64,000 bases of DNA, from contig DAOWGM010000144.1 in assembly GCA_030637515.1 (NCBI GenBank), positions 1 to 64,000 of the forward strand, read 5' to 3'. Positions 44,396 to 54,378 of the stretch are shown piece by piece. Source of the DNA: Bacteroidales bacterium (GTDB taxonomy: Bacteria > Bacteroidota > Bacteroidia > Bacteroidales > UBA12077). The notes under the pieces were generated by a model. That model was not told the DNA's origin. It worked only from the letters and a program-made list of their open reading frames with translations, and searched no databases. Each line of letters opens with the position of its first letter. The stretch's first letter is position 1. Position numbers and translations under genes: made by a program.

Positions 44396-45022
44396 CTATC
44401 TGAAGAACACAGATAACATTGCTGCAACACCAAAAATAACTACAATAATTCCAGCAATTTTATTAATCCACCAAAGCTGTTTTAATCGAAAACGTTTCCT
44501 AAATAAATTAACAAAAAAGGTAAGCGCAAACCACCAGATCATTGCACCAAAAAAAACTCCTACTACAATAAAAGAAGATTTTAGGGAGCTGTCTTTTGAA
44601 GTTACAATTCCTATTCCGGCAAATGCTGCTACAAATAAGAAAATAGCTACCGGATTTGATAATGTTAGAAATAATACTGAGAAATAATCTTCAATTAATT
44701 TATTCTTTCGTCTTCTGTGTCTACGAATTTGTTTTATTGGATTAGCATAAAAGATTCTTGCTCCAAGAACTATCAAAATAACACCTCCAACTAACTGAAT
44801 GTAAAACTGTTGCTCCTCAATAAAATTAATAATAAATGTAAGACCTAAAGCTGCAACTAAGGCAAAGAAAGCATCGACAGTAGCTGCTCCCATTCCAGAA
44901 AATAGTCCAGAACGTCTACCTTTATTAATTGTTCTCTGTATACATAATACACCAACCGGACCTAATGGAACGGATGCTAAAAAACCTATAACTAATCCCT
45001 TTATTAAAAATTCAACTTCCAC
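44396..45022 (-). CDS. LysE/RhtB-family exporter
   Basis: An inner-membrane amino-acid or metabolite exporter of 208 residues with about six transmembrane segments: the N-terminal FLIKGLVIGFLASVPLGPVG, with the PLGPVG signature of the family, then AATVDAFFALVAALG, LVGGVILIVLGARIFYA, LTLSNPVAIFLFVAAFAGI and two C-terminal helices. A basic loop (RRHRRRKNK) sits in the middle. The substrate is unknown. It is 21 bases after the aldehyde dehydrogenase and likely in one operon with it and engB. Confidence 0.85.
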   Translation of the reverse strand: MEVEFLIKGLVIGFLASVPLGPVGVLCIQRTINKGRRSGLFSGMGAATVDAFFALVAALGLTFIINFIEEQQFYIQLVGGVILIVLGARIFYANPIKQIRRHRRRKNKLIEDYFSVLFLTLSNPVAIFLFVAAFAGIGIVTSKDSSLKSSFIVVGVFFGAMIWWFALTFFVNLFRKRFRLKQLWWINKIAGIIVVIFGVAAMLSVFFR

Positions 45023-45043
45023 AATAAGATTAATACAATTTAA

Positions 45044-46468
45044 TTAATAATCAGTATTCTTTATCATCAATTTAGGTTCCATCATTTCAAAAATAGAATA
45101 TTTAACACCCTCTCTTCCAAAACCAGAATTTTTAACTCCGCCGTATGGCATATGGTCAACTCTAAATGTAGGGACATCATTTACTATTACACCACCAACT
45201 TCAATTTCACCAAATGCATGATTCATTTCATTTATACTATTTGTAAAAACTCCTGCCTGCAATCCATATTCAGAATTATTTAAATTTTCTATGGCATTTT
45301 TAAACTCTGAGTATTTTTCAATAGTAACAACCGGTCCGAAAACCTCCAATGAACAAACTTTCATTTCTTGTTTTGTGTTTGTAATAATTGTTGGTTCAAA
45401 ATAAGTTCCTTTTCTTACACCACCATGCAAAATTTTAGCCCCATCGTGAACAGCTTCATTCACCCAATTCTCAACCCGAACTGAATTTTCCTCATCAATC
45501 ATTACAGAAATATCTGTAGTTATATCATCAGGAGCTCCAAACTTTAATTTCTTTACTTCTTTTATAAAACTATCAATAAATGTATCAAAAATATTCTCCT
45601 GAACAAAAATTCTTTGAACATGAATGCACACCTGACCTGAATATGCAAATGCCCCAACTAAACACTTTTTCACCGCTAAATCAATATCTGATTGATCAGA
45701 AACAATAACTCCTGCATTTCCGCCAAGCTCAAGTGTAATCTTCTTTTTCCCAGCATTTGATTTCATTTTCCATCCAACAGCAGGAGATCCTGTGAATGAT
45801 AACATGTGAATTCTATCATCTGTTACCAACTGATTTCCGGCTTCGCGATCCATGGGCAAAACAGAAAATGCTCCTTTAGGCAAATCTGTTTTATCAATAA
45901 TCTTTGCTAATTCAAGAACAGACAATGGTGTTGATCTTGCTGGTTTTAAAATAATTGGATTCCCTGATGCTATTGCGGGTGCAATTTTATGAACCGCAAG
46001 GTTTAATGGGAAATTAAATGGCGCTATACCTGCAATCAATCCTATAGGAAAATGTTTTATTAAGCCTTCCTTTCCTTCTCCTGCAGGTGTCCAGTCAATT
46101 GAAAAATATTCTTTAGGCAATCTTTTTGATTCCTCTGCTGCAATAATAAAAACCTGTATTGCACGATCAATTTCTCCTGCTGCATACTTTAATGGTTTTC
46201 CCGCTTCTTTTGATAATATTAAAGCCAGCTCCTCTTTTTTGCTTTTAATTTCAGCAGCAATATCCATCAATATTTTATACTTCTTATATGATGGTAAATC
46301 ACGCATTTCATTTTTTATGGATAAAGCTGCTTTTATGGCTTTTTCCAATTCCTCATTACCAGCTATATATGATACTCCAACAACAGAATTATCATAAGGA
46401 TTTGTTACCACTAATTTTTGGTTAGTTTTAACAAATTCTCCGGCTATATAAATCTTGTGATCAGTCAT
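45044..46468 (-). CDS. NAD(P)-dependent aldehyde dehydrogenase
   Basis: 474 residues from ATG 46468 (MTDHKIYIAGEF). The ATG at 46498 would add ten residues and is less likely. Family motifs are complete: GIAPFNFPLNLAVHKIAPAI, cofactor-binding SFTGSPAVGWKM, catalytic Glu in ELGGN and catalytic Cys in AFAYSGQVCIHVQR, then EVFGPVVTI and a terminal VDHMPYGGVKNSGFGREG. It resembles the glyceraldehyde-3-phosphate (non-phosphorylating) or succinate-semialdehyde groups. I cannot choose a substrate. It is divergent from the EamA gene, with a repeated 12-base motif between them. Confidence 0.9.
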   Translation of the reverse strand: MTDHKIYIAGEFVKTNQKLVVTNPYDNSVVGVSYIAGNEELEKAIKAALSIKNEMRDLPSYKKYKILMDIAAEIKSKKEELALILSKEAGKPLKYAAGEIDRAIQVFIIAAEESKRLPKEYFSIDWTPAGEGKEGLIKHFPIGLIAGIAPFNFPLNLAVHKIAPAIASGNPIILKPARSTPLSVLELAKIIDKTDLPKGAFSVLPMDREAGNQLVTDDRIHMLSFTGSPAVGWKMKSNAGKKKITLELGGNAGVIVSDQSDIDLAVKKCLVGAFAYSGQVCIHVQRIFVQENIFDTFIDSFIKEVKKLKFGAPDDITTDISVMIDEENSVRVENWVNEAVHDGAKILHGGVRKGTYFEPTIITNTKQEMKVCSLEVFGPVVTIEKYSEFKNAIENLNNSEYGLQAGVFTNSINEMNHAFGEIEVGGVIVNDVPTFRVDHMPYGGVKNSGFGREGVKYSIFEMMEPKLMIKNTDY

Positions 46469-46488
46469 TTTACCTTGATTCTTGAAAA

Positions 46489-46550
46489 GTATTTGCAAAA
46501 TTAGTTTTTTTAATAAAGAAAACTATGCAAAAAGCATTGTATTTGCAAAA
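46489..46550. repeat. Direct repeat of a 12-base motif upstream of the aldehyde dehydrogenase
   Basis: GTATTTGCAAAA occurs at 46489-46500 and again at 46539-46550, exactly 50 bases apart. A related TATGCAAAAA lies between them at 46524-46533. The core TTTGCAAA is self-complementary. The first copy overlaps a CAAAATTA that reads TAATTTTG, a possible -7 box, on the minus strand. Confidence 0.5.
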
Positions 46551-46617
46551 AGATAGAACAAGTCAGTTCTGGATTTGTTAATTATATTTTATCTTTAACA
46601 CTTCTTAAAATAATCGA

Positions 46618-47514
46618 ATGATAAAAGTTGATTTAAAAAACAGAGGATGGCAATGGTTAACATTGCTTTTTCTATCTTTCATATGGGGAAGTAGTTTTAT
46701 TCTTATGAAAAAGGGACTTCGCTCTTATAGTCATGACCAAGTTGCTGCATTTAGAATATTCATTTCATTTTTAGCTTTTTTACCATTTGGTATTAAAAAC
46801 CTAAAAAAGGTTACACGTGATAATATTTATTCGTTATTAATTGTGGGATTTATTGGCTCGACTATACCTGCGTTCTTGTTTACAAAAGCTCAAACTCAAG
46901 TTGACAGCTCGCTTGCCGGAATATTAAATTCTATTACACCATTATTTACATTAGTTATTGGTTTGCTTTTTTACAAGAGTACAGCAAAACTTATAAATGC
47001 GATTGGTGTTTTTCTTGGTCTTACAGGAGCTCTGGGGCTAATTACTTATTCTACAAATGGAGGAAATATTCTTGATAACATTAATTATTATGGTCTTTTT
47101 ATAGTTGTAGCAACCATATGTTATGGTATAAATGTTAATCAAGTGAAATATAAAATTAAAGGATTAAATGGATTAGAACTAACATCAATGGCATTTATGT
47201 TTGTTGGTCCATTTGCAGGTATATATCTACTTTTCACTGACTTTTCTTTTACATTTTCAACTAATGATTACATGCTGAACCTTGGTTATATTGCAATACT
47301 TGCAGTAATAGGAACAGTTTTAGCTTTAGTTATTTTTAATACATTAATACAGCACACATCGGCTCTTTTTGGAGCTTCTGTTACATATTTCATTCCAGTT
47401 TTTGCAATAATGTGGGGTCTGTTTGATAATGAAAACTTATCACTTATTCAATTTTTATGGATTGGATTAATATTTACTGGGGTCTATTTAGTTAATAAAA
47501 GATCTAAAAAGTGA
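46618..47514 (+). CDS. EamA/DMT-family transporter
   Basis: A 298-residue inner-membrane protein of the drug/metabolite transporter superfamily, with about ten membrane segments in two EamA halves. The first half has FLSFIWGSSFILMKKGL and a Pro-rich FLTKAQ-type segment. The second half begins near NYYGLFIVVATICYGINV and ends TYFIPVFAIMWGLF and LIFTGVYLVNKRSKK. The substrate is unknown. Its TGA overlaps the GTG start of lnt (GTGA), so the two are translationally coupled. Confidence 0.9.
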   Translation: MIKVDLKNRGWQWLTLLFLSFIWGSSFILMKKGLRSYSHDQVAAFRIFISFLAFLPFGIKNLKKVTRDNIYSLLIVGFIGSTIPAFLFTKAQTQVDSSLAGILNSITPLFTLVIGLLFYKSTAKLINAIGVFLGLTGALGLITYSTNGGNILDNINYYGLFIVVATICYGINVNQVKYKIKGLNGLELTSMAFMFVGPFAGIYLLFTDFSFTFSTNDYMLNLGYIAILAVIGTVLALVIFNTLIQHTSALFGASVTYFIPVFAIMWGLFDNENLSLIQFLWIGLIFTGVYLVNKRSKK

Positions 47515-49139
47515 AAAAAACAACTTTATTATTCTTAGCTCTATTAAGTGGTATTCTTTTAACACTTCCCTGGTATCAGGAATTTTCCGGAATTATTATT
47601 CTTATTGCATTTGTCCCTCTTTTATTAATTGAGGATTATATTTTTTCGACAAAAGAAAAAAACAAACCCATAATATTAATAGGATATTCAGCATTAACTT
47701 TTTTCATCTGGAATATTCTTGCCACATATTGGATATATAATGCAGCACTTGTAGCTGTTATTGCTGCGGTATTAGTTAATACCTTGTTAATGACATCTAC
47801 TTTTTGGCTCTTCCATTTTACAAAAAGAAACCTCGGATCGAAAGTTGGAAATTTCTCTTTTATTATTTACTGGATAGGATTTGAATATTTTTATCTTAAT
47901 GCAGAGATTTCGTGGCCTTGGCTTAATTTAGGAAATGCATTTGCAAAAGATATTAAATTAATTCAATGGTTTGAATTTACAGGCACTTTAGGAGGAACTT
48001 TATGGATTCTTATTTTAAATCTTATTTTATTTTATATAATTAAATCATATATAAATAGTAGGAATTTAAAATCCATAATTCCACAATTCATATTATATAT
48101 AATCCTTATTTCAACTCCAATATTAATTTCATTATCCATTTTTCGAAATTATACTGAAAAGGGAAAAGAATATAATATTGCTGTAATTCAACCAAATATT
48201 GATCCTTACAGTAACACTTCAAGCAGTTCGTCGCATTTTCAGCAACTGAAATCGATCCTTCATCTTGCCGATAGTATTTCAGACGAAAATACAGATTATA
48301 TAATTGCTCCGGAAACTTCACTTGGCAACTCTGTTTGGGAGCATGATCTAAAAACCAACAAATCTATTCAGTTGGTTAAGAACTTAGTAAAGAAGAGACC
48401 GAAAGCAAATTTTGTAATTGGAATGAATTATTACAAAAAATATATGCAAAATGAAGAAAAGTCTTCAACAGTAAGATATTGGGAAAAAGAGGATATTTAT
48501 TATGATGTTTATAATTCTGCAATTCAAATTAATGCTAATAATAATTACCCTGTTTATCATAAATCAAAGTTAGTTGTTGGTATTGAAAAGATGCCGTACC
48601 CCAAATTATTTAAACTTATAGAGGGTTTTATTGATAAAATGGGAGGAACAATAGCAAGCTGTGGCACTCAGAAATTCAGAGGAACATTTAAAAATTCATT
48701 AGATGAAACAAGGGTTGCTCCTGTAATTTGTTATGAATCAGTTTATGGAGAATTCGTTACTAATTATATTAAAAAAGGTGGCAATTTTATTTTTGTTATT
48801 ACGAACGACGGATGGTGGGGTGACACTCCAGGATACAAGCAACATTTAAGCTATTCGCAATTACGAGCAATTGAGACAAGGAGAAGTATAGCCAGATCTG
48901 CTAATACAGGAATTTCTGCTTTTATTAATCAAAAAGGTGAAATTTTAAATAAAACACAATGGTGGGTTTCTGATGCTATAAAAAATACTCTTAAAGCCAA
49001 TACGGAAATAACTTTTTATGTTAAATATGGCGACTATATTGGGCGATTGTCTGGATTTCTTGCCATATTTCTATTTTTGTATACAGTTGTGCAACTTATA
49101 CTAAATACATCAAAAGAAAATAAATTGTTAAAGCATTAA
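47511..49139 (+). CDS. lnt: Apolipoprotein N-acyltransferase
   Basis: Adds the third acyl chain to lipoproteins at the inner membrane. The 542 residues start at GTG 47511 inside the stop of the preceding gene. An N-terminal membrane part of about eight helices (1-210) precedes a nitrilase-like periplasmic domain. The catalytic triad can be read as Glu in IIAPETSLGN, Lys in YHKSKLVVGIEKMPYP and Cys in VICYESVYGE. A FVITNDGWWGDTPGYKQH segment matches the family, and a last helix ends the protein. A three-acyl lipoprotein pathway fits the DUF4249 lipoprotein gene just downstream. Confidence 0.93.
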   Translation: MKKTTLLFLALLSGILLTLPWYQEFSGIIILIAFVPLLLIEDYIFSTKEKNKPIILIGYSALTFFIWNILATYWIYNAALVAVIAAVLVNTLLMTSTFWLFHFTKRNLGSKVGNFSFIIYWIGFEYFYLNAEISWPWLNLGNAFAKDIKLIQWFEFTGTLGGTLWILILNLILFYIIKSYINSRNLKSIIPQFILYIILISTPILISLSIFRNYTEKGKEYNIAVIQPNIDPYSNTSSSSSHFQQLKSILHLADSISDENTDYIIAPETSLGNSVWEHDLKTNKSIQLVKNLVKKRPKANFVIGMNYYKKYMQNEEKSSTVRYWEKEDIYYDVYNSAIQINANNNYPVYHKSKLVVGIEKMPYPKLFKLIEGFIDKMGGTIASCGTQKFRGTFKNSLDETRVAPVICYESVYGEFVTNYIKKGGNFIFVITNDGWWGDTPGYKQHLSYSQLRAIETRRSIARSANTGISAFINQKGEILNKTQWWVSDAIKNTLKANTEITFYVKYGDYIGRLSGFLAIFLFLYTVVQLILNTSKENKLLKH

Positions 49140-49216
49140 ATAACACTTAACTTGTGCTTCTTACTGCATAATAATTGTTCTAAGAAGCCGTTTTATAAGA
49201 TTAAACTTAAATACTA

Positions 49217-51538
49217 ATGAAACAACTACTAATATTTTTATCAATAATATTTTTTACATTCTCAGCTACGCTTGCTAATAAATATACTATTAGCGGTTAT
49301 GTTAAAAATAGTTCTGGAGAAGAACTTATTGGTGCTACTATTTATGTTCGAGATTTAGAAGCAGGAACAGTAACCAACGCATATGGCTTCTATTCAATTA
49401 CCCTTCCAGAAGGAAATTACAGTTTTGATTATTCGTATATGGGTCATGAAACAGTGGTTAAAAAAGTTTTATTAGATAAAAACCTAAGAATAAATATTTC
49501 TTTATCTGAGTCATCTAAAACACTTGAAGAGGTTATTGTTACAGCTGAAAGAAAAAATGAGAATATTATAAGAACAGAGATGTCAACCACGAAATTGCAG
49601 GCAAAAGAAATTAAAAAAATACCAGCATTATTGGGAGAAATTGACGTAATTAAAACTTTGCAACTTTTACCGGGAATACAAGCAACAGGAGAAGGATTTT
49701 CTGGATTTAATGTGCGTGGCGGAAGTCCAGATCAGAACCTTATACTTTTTGATGAAGCAACAGTATATAATGCATCTCACCTCATGGGGTTTTTCTCTGT
49801 CTTTAATAATGATGCTGTAAAAGATTTGAAGATTTATAAGGGAGATATTCCTGCCCAATATGGAGGTAGGTTGTCTTCACTATTAGATATCAGAATGAAA
49901 GAAGGCAACCAAAAGAAGCTGGAAGCAACTGGAGGTATTGGAACTATATCTTCACGATTAACTTTGGAAGGTCCAATAATTAAAGATAAATGGTCAGTTT
50001 TAGTGTCTGGGAGAAGAACATATGCAGATTTATTTTTGCTTTTATCAAGCGATGATGCTATGAAATCTACAAAACTATACTTTTACGATTTAAACTTAAA
50101 ATCAAATTATAAGATTAGTGATAAAGACAGAATCTTCGTCTCTGGTTATTTTGGTCGTGATGTGCTGAAATTTAGTGATTTATACAGTTTTGACTGGGGG
50201 AATTACACCTTAACATCTCGTTGGAATCATTTATTTACTGAAAAATTATTTTCAAACTTTTCTTTCATATATAGTAAATACGATTACAAAATGCAAAGTG
50301 GCGATGACAATCTTGGATTTAATTGGATCTCAAATCTTGAAGATTTTAAATTTAAAGCTGATCTGAATTATTATCCAAATCCAAAAAATACTATAAAGTT
50401 TGGATTAGAAGTTATTCATCATCATTTTATTCCTGGTGTAGCAAGAAGCATGGGCGAATCTACAAATACTACAATCTCAATGCCCGAATCTTATGCTCTC
50501 GAATATGGCATTTATCTTAGCAATGAACACAAATTATTAGACAAATTAACATTAAGCTATGGTTTGAGAGGTTCTATGTTTCAAAATATGGGTAATGCTA
50601 TATCTTATGATTTTAATGAGAATTACGAAAAAATTGACTCATCTACATATGATAGATGGGAAATATTTAATACTTTTTCAGGTTTAGAGCCTCGTTTAAG
50701 TTTAAATTATACTTTAAATCCTAAATCATCAATAAAGGCTAGTTACTCTAGGACTTTACAATACATGCATCTTGCTTCCAACAGTACAGCAGGATCACCT
50801 CTGGATGTATGGGTTCCATCATCACCAAATATTGATCCTCAGTTAGCAGATCAGGTTGCATTAGGGTATTTTAGAAATTTTTTCGACAATAGTATAGAAA
50901 CATCTGTTGAGATTTATTATAAAGACATGCAAAATCAAATTGATTTTAAGGACTTTGCAGACCTAATGCTGAATGCCGAATACGAAAGTGAGTTCAGAAT
51001 TGGAAATGCATGGTCCTATGGTGCTGAGTTTTTTATTCGAAAGCAGCAGGGGAAATTCACTGGTTGGATTAGTTATACTTTATCTAAAGCAAAAAGAAAG
51101 ATTCCTGAGATAAACGATGGGAAAATTTATTCATCTTCTTATGACAGACCTCACAATTTGTCAATTGTTGCCATGTATGATCTAACAAAAAGATGGAATG
51201 TATCAGCCACATGGGTTTATGCATCAGGGACCCCAGTTACTTTTCCAACTGGGAGGTACGAACAAGGCAATATGATTGTTCCGATTTACTCAGAACGTAA
51301 TGGTTATAGAATGCCAGATTATCATAGAATGGATCTCTCAATAACCTTAAAAAGTAAAGAAAAACCAAATAAAAGAATGACAAGCGATTTAAATCTTTCT
51401 ATTTACAATATTTACAACAGGCATAATGCTTGGATGATTAATTTTAGTCAGGATGAAGATAGTCCAAATACTACCGTAGCCGAGTTGGTTTATGTTTTTC
51501 CTATTATACCTTCATTAACATGGAATTTCCATTTTTAA
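49217..51538 (+). CDS. TonB-dependent receptor with carboxypeptidase-like N-domain
   Basis: An outer-membrane transporter of 773 residues, with a signal peptide (ends SATLA), a CarboxypepD_reg-like domain (about 23-105: YTISGYVKNSSGEELIGATI), a plug (about 120-230: LPGIQATGEGFSGFNVRGGSPDQNL in segments) and a 22-strand barrel. It is shorter than SusC-type receptors, and the partner is a DUF4249 lipoprotein, not SusD, which fits the non-glycan receptor group. The barrel ends in the aromatic WNFHF. The substrate is unknown. No adjacent sigma/anti-sigma pair or peptidase is present. Confidence 0.88.
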   Translation: MKQLLIFLSIIFFTFSATLANKYTISGYVKNSSGEELIGATIYVRDLEAGTVTNAYGFYSITLPEGNYSFDYSYMGHETVVKKVLLDKNLRINISLSESSKTLEEVIVTAERKNENIIRTEMSTTKLQAKEIKKIPALLGEIDVIKTLQLLPGIQATGEGFSGFNVRGGSPDQNLILFDEATVYNASHLMGFFSVFNNDAVKDLKIYKGDIPAQYGGRLSSLLDIRMKEGNQKKLEATGGIGTISSRLTLEGPIIKDKWSVLVSGRRTYADLFLLLSSDDAMKSTKLYFYDLNLKSNYKISDKDRIFVSGYFGRDVLKFSDLYSFDWGNYTLTSRWNHLFTEKLFSNFSFIYSKYDYKMQSGDDNLGFNWISNLEDFKFKADLNYYPNPKNTIKFGLEVIHHHFIPGVARSMGESTNTTISMPESYALEYGIYLSNEHKLLDKLTLSYGLRGSMFQNMGNAISYDFNENYEKIDSSTYDRWEIFNTFSGLEPRLSLNYTLNPKSSIKASYSRTLQYMHLASNSTAGSPLDVWVPSSPNIDPQLADQVALGYFRNFFDNSIETSVEIYYKDMQNQIDFKDFADLMLNAEYESEFRIGNAWSYGAEFFIRKQQGKFTGWISYTLSKAKRKIPEINDGKIYSSSYDRPHNLSIVAMYDLTKRWNVSATWVYASGTPVTFPTGRYEQGNMIVPIYSERNGYRMPDYHRMDLSITLKSKEKPNKRMTSDLNLSIYNIYNRHNAWMINFSQDEDSPNTTVAELVYVFPIIPSLTWNFHF

Positions 51539-51548
51539 AATTTGCACA

Positions 51549-52421
51549 ATGAAAAAAATTAAATACACATTTATAATATTTGCCTTACTACTTTCAGCTT
51601 GCACCGAACCATATAATACAGAGCTGGAAGGCAGTTTCATTAGATTTGTTGTTCAAGGCTCAATCAATGATGAGCTAAAAGCACATCAGGTTTCATTAAC
51701 AAAAAGTGCTGATTATTTTGCAAATACAGCAGCTACAAGAGTAAGCGGAGCAAATATTTCAATTTATGATGGTGAAAATACCTTCAGTTTGCATGAAGTT
51801 TCTGATGGTCTTTATGAAACAGACACAATTGCAGGTGAAATAGGAAAAACATACACTTTAACCATTAATTCAAACGGTGAAATATATGAGGCAAGTTGCT
51901 ACTTAAATTATTGCCCACCTATAGATTCTATCAAATTTGGATATTACGACTTAAGTGCCTATGATATTATAGACAGTTCGGCATATGTACTTTTGAGTGC
52001 TATGGAGCCAGCAACACCAGACAATTATTATATGTGGAATGTATATAGAAATGGATTATTAGAAACAGACACCATTAATGAAGTTTCTTTTTCTGATGAT
52101 GTATTTATAAATGGGAATTACATGTATGATGTTCAAGTTGGATGGATTAAAAAGGTTGAAATTGGAGATACTGTAACTCTCGAGATGCTTTCCATTACAG
52201 AAGAGTATTATAATTATATTTATCAGATGTTATCGGTTACAGACTGGGATATGGGTCCTTTTGGCGGTCCTCCAGCCAATCCAAATGGTAATATTACTGA
52301 AGTAAACGATAATGACAATAACAATGATGATCCCTTAGGATTTTTCCTTGCCTATTCAACTTATAGGATTACAAAAATAATTCCTGAAAAAGATGAATGG
52401 ATCCTTCTTGAATGGTATTAA
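51549..52421 (+). CDS. DUF4249 lipoprotein, partner of the TonB receptor
   Basis: A 290-residue exported lipoprotein with a lipobox LLLSAC (Cys18), placed ten bases after the receptor. The opening YNTELEGSFIRFVVQGSINDE fits the DUF4249 family, which repeatedly accompanies TonB receptors in Bacteroidota. The fold is mainly beta (Ig-like first half with NISIYDGENTFSLHE). It ends LTTYRIT-like with KIIPEKDEW. It is thought to cap or help the receptor at the surface. The ligand is unknown. Confidence 0.85.
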   Translation: MKKIKYTFIIFALLLSACTEPYNTELEGSFIRFVVQGSINDELKAHQVSLTKSADYFANTAATRVSGANISIYDGENTFSLHEVSDGLYETDTIAGEIGKTYTLTINSNGEIYEASCYLNYCPPIDSIKFGYYDLSAYDIIDSSAYVLLSAMEPATPDNYYMWNVYRNGLLETDTINEVSFSDDVFINGNYMYDVQVGWIKKVEIGDTVTLEMLSITEEYYNYIYQMLSVTDWDMGPFGGPPANPNGNITEVNDNDNNNDDPLGFFLAYSTYRITKIIPEKDEWILLEWY

Positions 52422-52425
52422 AAAT

Positions 52426-52454
52426 AAAAAGAGCTGATCTATCGATCAGCTCTT
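52426..52454. terminator. Bidirectional terminator between convergent genes
   Basis: An 11-bp stem AAGAGCTGATC/GATCAGCTCTT (52429-52439 and 52444-52454) has a four-base loop. On the minus strand it is followed by a T-rich stretch (from 52430 down). On the plus strand it has TTAATTCT. It ends the lipoprotein operon and the zinc-ribbon operon. Confidence 0.78.
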
Positions 52455-52476
52455 AATTCTATATTAGTATTTCTTC

Positions 52477-53235
52477 CTATTTAAAATCTTCTTCCATATC
52501 TGGATCAACAAGAATACGTCCACAATATTCGCAAACAATAATCTTCTTTCTTGATCTAACATCTAACTGACGTTGTGGTGGGATTTTGTTGAAACAACCT
52601 CCACAAGCATCACGATGAACTGGAACAACCGCTAAGCCATTTCTTGCATTTCCACGAATTTTTTTATAAGCATTTCGTAAACGATCTTCAATCATTTCCT
52701 GAATACTTAAAGATTTTTTCTCGAATTCTTCCTCTTCTTTTTGTGTTTCAGAAGTAATTGAATCTAGCTCAGACTTTTTTGTTTCCAAATCAGCTGTACG
52801 ATCTTCAAGAATTCCTTTAGAATCATCAGTAACAACCTTTTTATCTTCGATTTTTACAGTGAATTCTTTTATTCTCTTTTCGCAAAGTTCAATTTCTAAT
52901 GTCTGAAATTCAATTTCTTTTGATAAAGAGTCAAATTCACGATTATTACGAACATTGTTCTGTTGTTCAGTATATTTCTTAATTAATGCCTGAGAATCTT
53001 TTATTTCATTCTTTTTATTAAGGATACCTTCTTCAAGTTTGGCAAGATCATCTTCATGATTTTGGATACGTGTTTGTAATCCTTCAATTTCATCTTCCAA
53101 ATCCTGTACTTCAAGAGGAAGTTCTCCACGCAATCTTTTAATATCATCAATTTTTGAATCTACCATTTGTAGTTCAAATAAAGCTTTTAATTTCTCCTCA
53201 ACAGTTAAGTCTTTGTTTTCCTTTGCTTTAGCCAT
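52477..53235 (-). CDS. Coiled-coil zinc-ribbon protein
   Basis: 252 residues, almost entirely a long antiparallel coiled coil (about 20-200: LQTRIQNHEDDLAKLEE, NNREFDSLSKEIEFQT and similar), ending with a C4 zinc ribbon, ACGGCFNKIPP plus CEYCGRIL. This family (zf-RING_7/CT398-like) is adjacent to nif3/ybgI in many bacteria, as here with a five-base gap. It is cytoplasmic and may be a nucleic-acid or complex adaptor. No reaction is known. Confidence 0.88.
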   Translation of the reverse strand: MAKAKENKDLTVEEKLKALFELQMVDSKIDDIKRLRGELPLEVQDLEDEIEGLQTRIQNHEDDLAKLEEGILNKKNEIKDSQALIKKYTEQQNNVRNNREFDSLSKEIEFQTLEIELCEKRIKEFTVKIEDKKVVTDDSKGILEDRTADLETKKSELDSITSETQKEEEEFEKKSLSIQEMIEDRLRNAYKKIRGNARNGLAVVPVHRDACGGCFNKIPPQRQLDVRSRKKIIVCEYCGRILVDPDMEEDFK

Positions 53236-53240
53236 GTTCT

Positions 53241-54335
53241 TTATAAATAATTTATCGGATTCGAATTTATTTCTGTCAAACGAACTGCAAATTTAGGGAA
53301 TTTTTTTATAAGTAATTCATAAAAAAGTTCTTTTGTAACTTGTTCGGTCTCAAAATGTCCAATGTCAGCTATTATAATTTTTCCATCGGCATCAAAAAAC
53401 TGATGATATTTAAAGTCACCGGAGATAAAAATATCAGCATTCTCTTTAATAGCATTTTTTAATAAAAAACTTCCACTCCCACCACAAACTGCTACTTTTT
53501 TTATTGGTTTCTTTAATAATTCTGTATGTCGAATACATTTTGCATTAAAAATTTGTTTTACTGATTCCATAAATGACAGCTCATCAATTTCATTTTCCAA
53601 CTCACCAACTATTCCATAACCTAATCTATTAAACTCATTTTCTAGAGAATAAATATCATGTGCAACTTCCTCATAAGGATGAGATTGAATTAATGCATTA
53701 GCAATTTTATTTTTAAGATATTTTGGAAAAATAATCTCAATTCGCATTTCATCTTCAATATGAGCCTCACCATTATTTCCTACAAAAGGATTTGCATTTT
53801 CTCCGGGAAGAAACATTCCTTTCCCTTCTGAATTAAAACTTACAGAACTATAATCACCAATTGTTCCTGCACCGGCTTCAAAAACTGCCTTTCGTGTTTT
53901 TTCAGCATAATCTTTAGGTACAAAATAAACCAATTTACAAAGTTGATTAGATGCTGGTGCCAAGACCTTTTGATTTTTTAGCTTCAAATTATCTGCTATT
54001 TTACTACTTACACCTCCCCAGATACTATCCAAGTTTGTATGAGCTGCATAAATTGCAATGTCATTTTTTATAGCCTTAAGTACAATTCGTTCGGTGAAGT
54101 TTTTGCCTGTTATTTTTTTTACTCCCGATAACATTATAGGATGATGTGCTAAAATCAGATTTGTTTTTTTTCTTATTGCCTCTTCAACAATTTCCTCTGT
54201 AACATCTACAGTTATTAAAACTCCTGTCAATTCTAAATCAGGATTTCCAATAATCAAACCGGCATTATCGTAATCTTCCTGAAATGAAAGTGGTGCAATA
54301 GATTCTATGTAAGAAGTAATTTCTTTTAGTTTCAT
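53241..54335 (-). CDS. Nif3/YbgI dinuclear-metal protein, long form
   Basis: A 364-residue cytoplasmic protein. The N- and C-terminal halves hold the metal-binding histidines (LAHHPIMLSG; HTNLDSIWGGVS; ISGDFKYHQF; IADIGHFETEQ). A middle insertion of about 100 residues (about 125-235) is PII-like, as in the longer bacterial members. The family is conserved but its activity is uncertain; a GTP cyclohydrolase I type 2 label appears in databases without strong proof. It is paired with the zinc-ribbon gene and 43 bases after merR. Confidence 0.88.
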   Translation of the reverse strand: MKLKEITSYIESIAPLSFQEDYDNAGLIIGNPDLELTGVLITVDVTEEIVEEAIRKKTNLILAHHPIMLSGVKKITGKNFTERIVLKAIKNDIAIYAAHTNLDSIWGGVSSKIADNLKLKNQKVLAPASNQLCKLVYFVPKDYAEKTRKAVFEAGAGTIGDYSSVSFNSEGKGMFLPGENANPFVGNNGEAHIEDEMRIEIIFPKYLKNKIANALIQSHPYEEVAHDIYSLENEFNRLGYGIVGELENEIDELSFMESVKQIFNAKCIRHTELLKKPIKKVAVCGGSGSFLLKNAIKENADIFISGDFKYHQFFDADGKIIIADIGHFETEQVTKELFYELLIKKFPKFAVRLTEINSNPINYL

Positions 54336-54378
54336 CCTGATAAAATTTAAAAAAGATTTTTTTTGAAAAAATGTAAGA

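Noticed and set aside
44356-44433. N-terminal extension of EngB from the upstream ATG
   Set aside because: It overlaps the LysE-type gene and adds cysteine-rich residues absent from the family; MEIKSAEF is the usual start.
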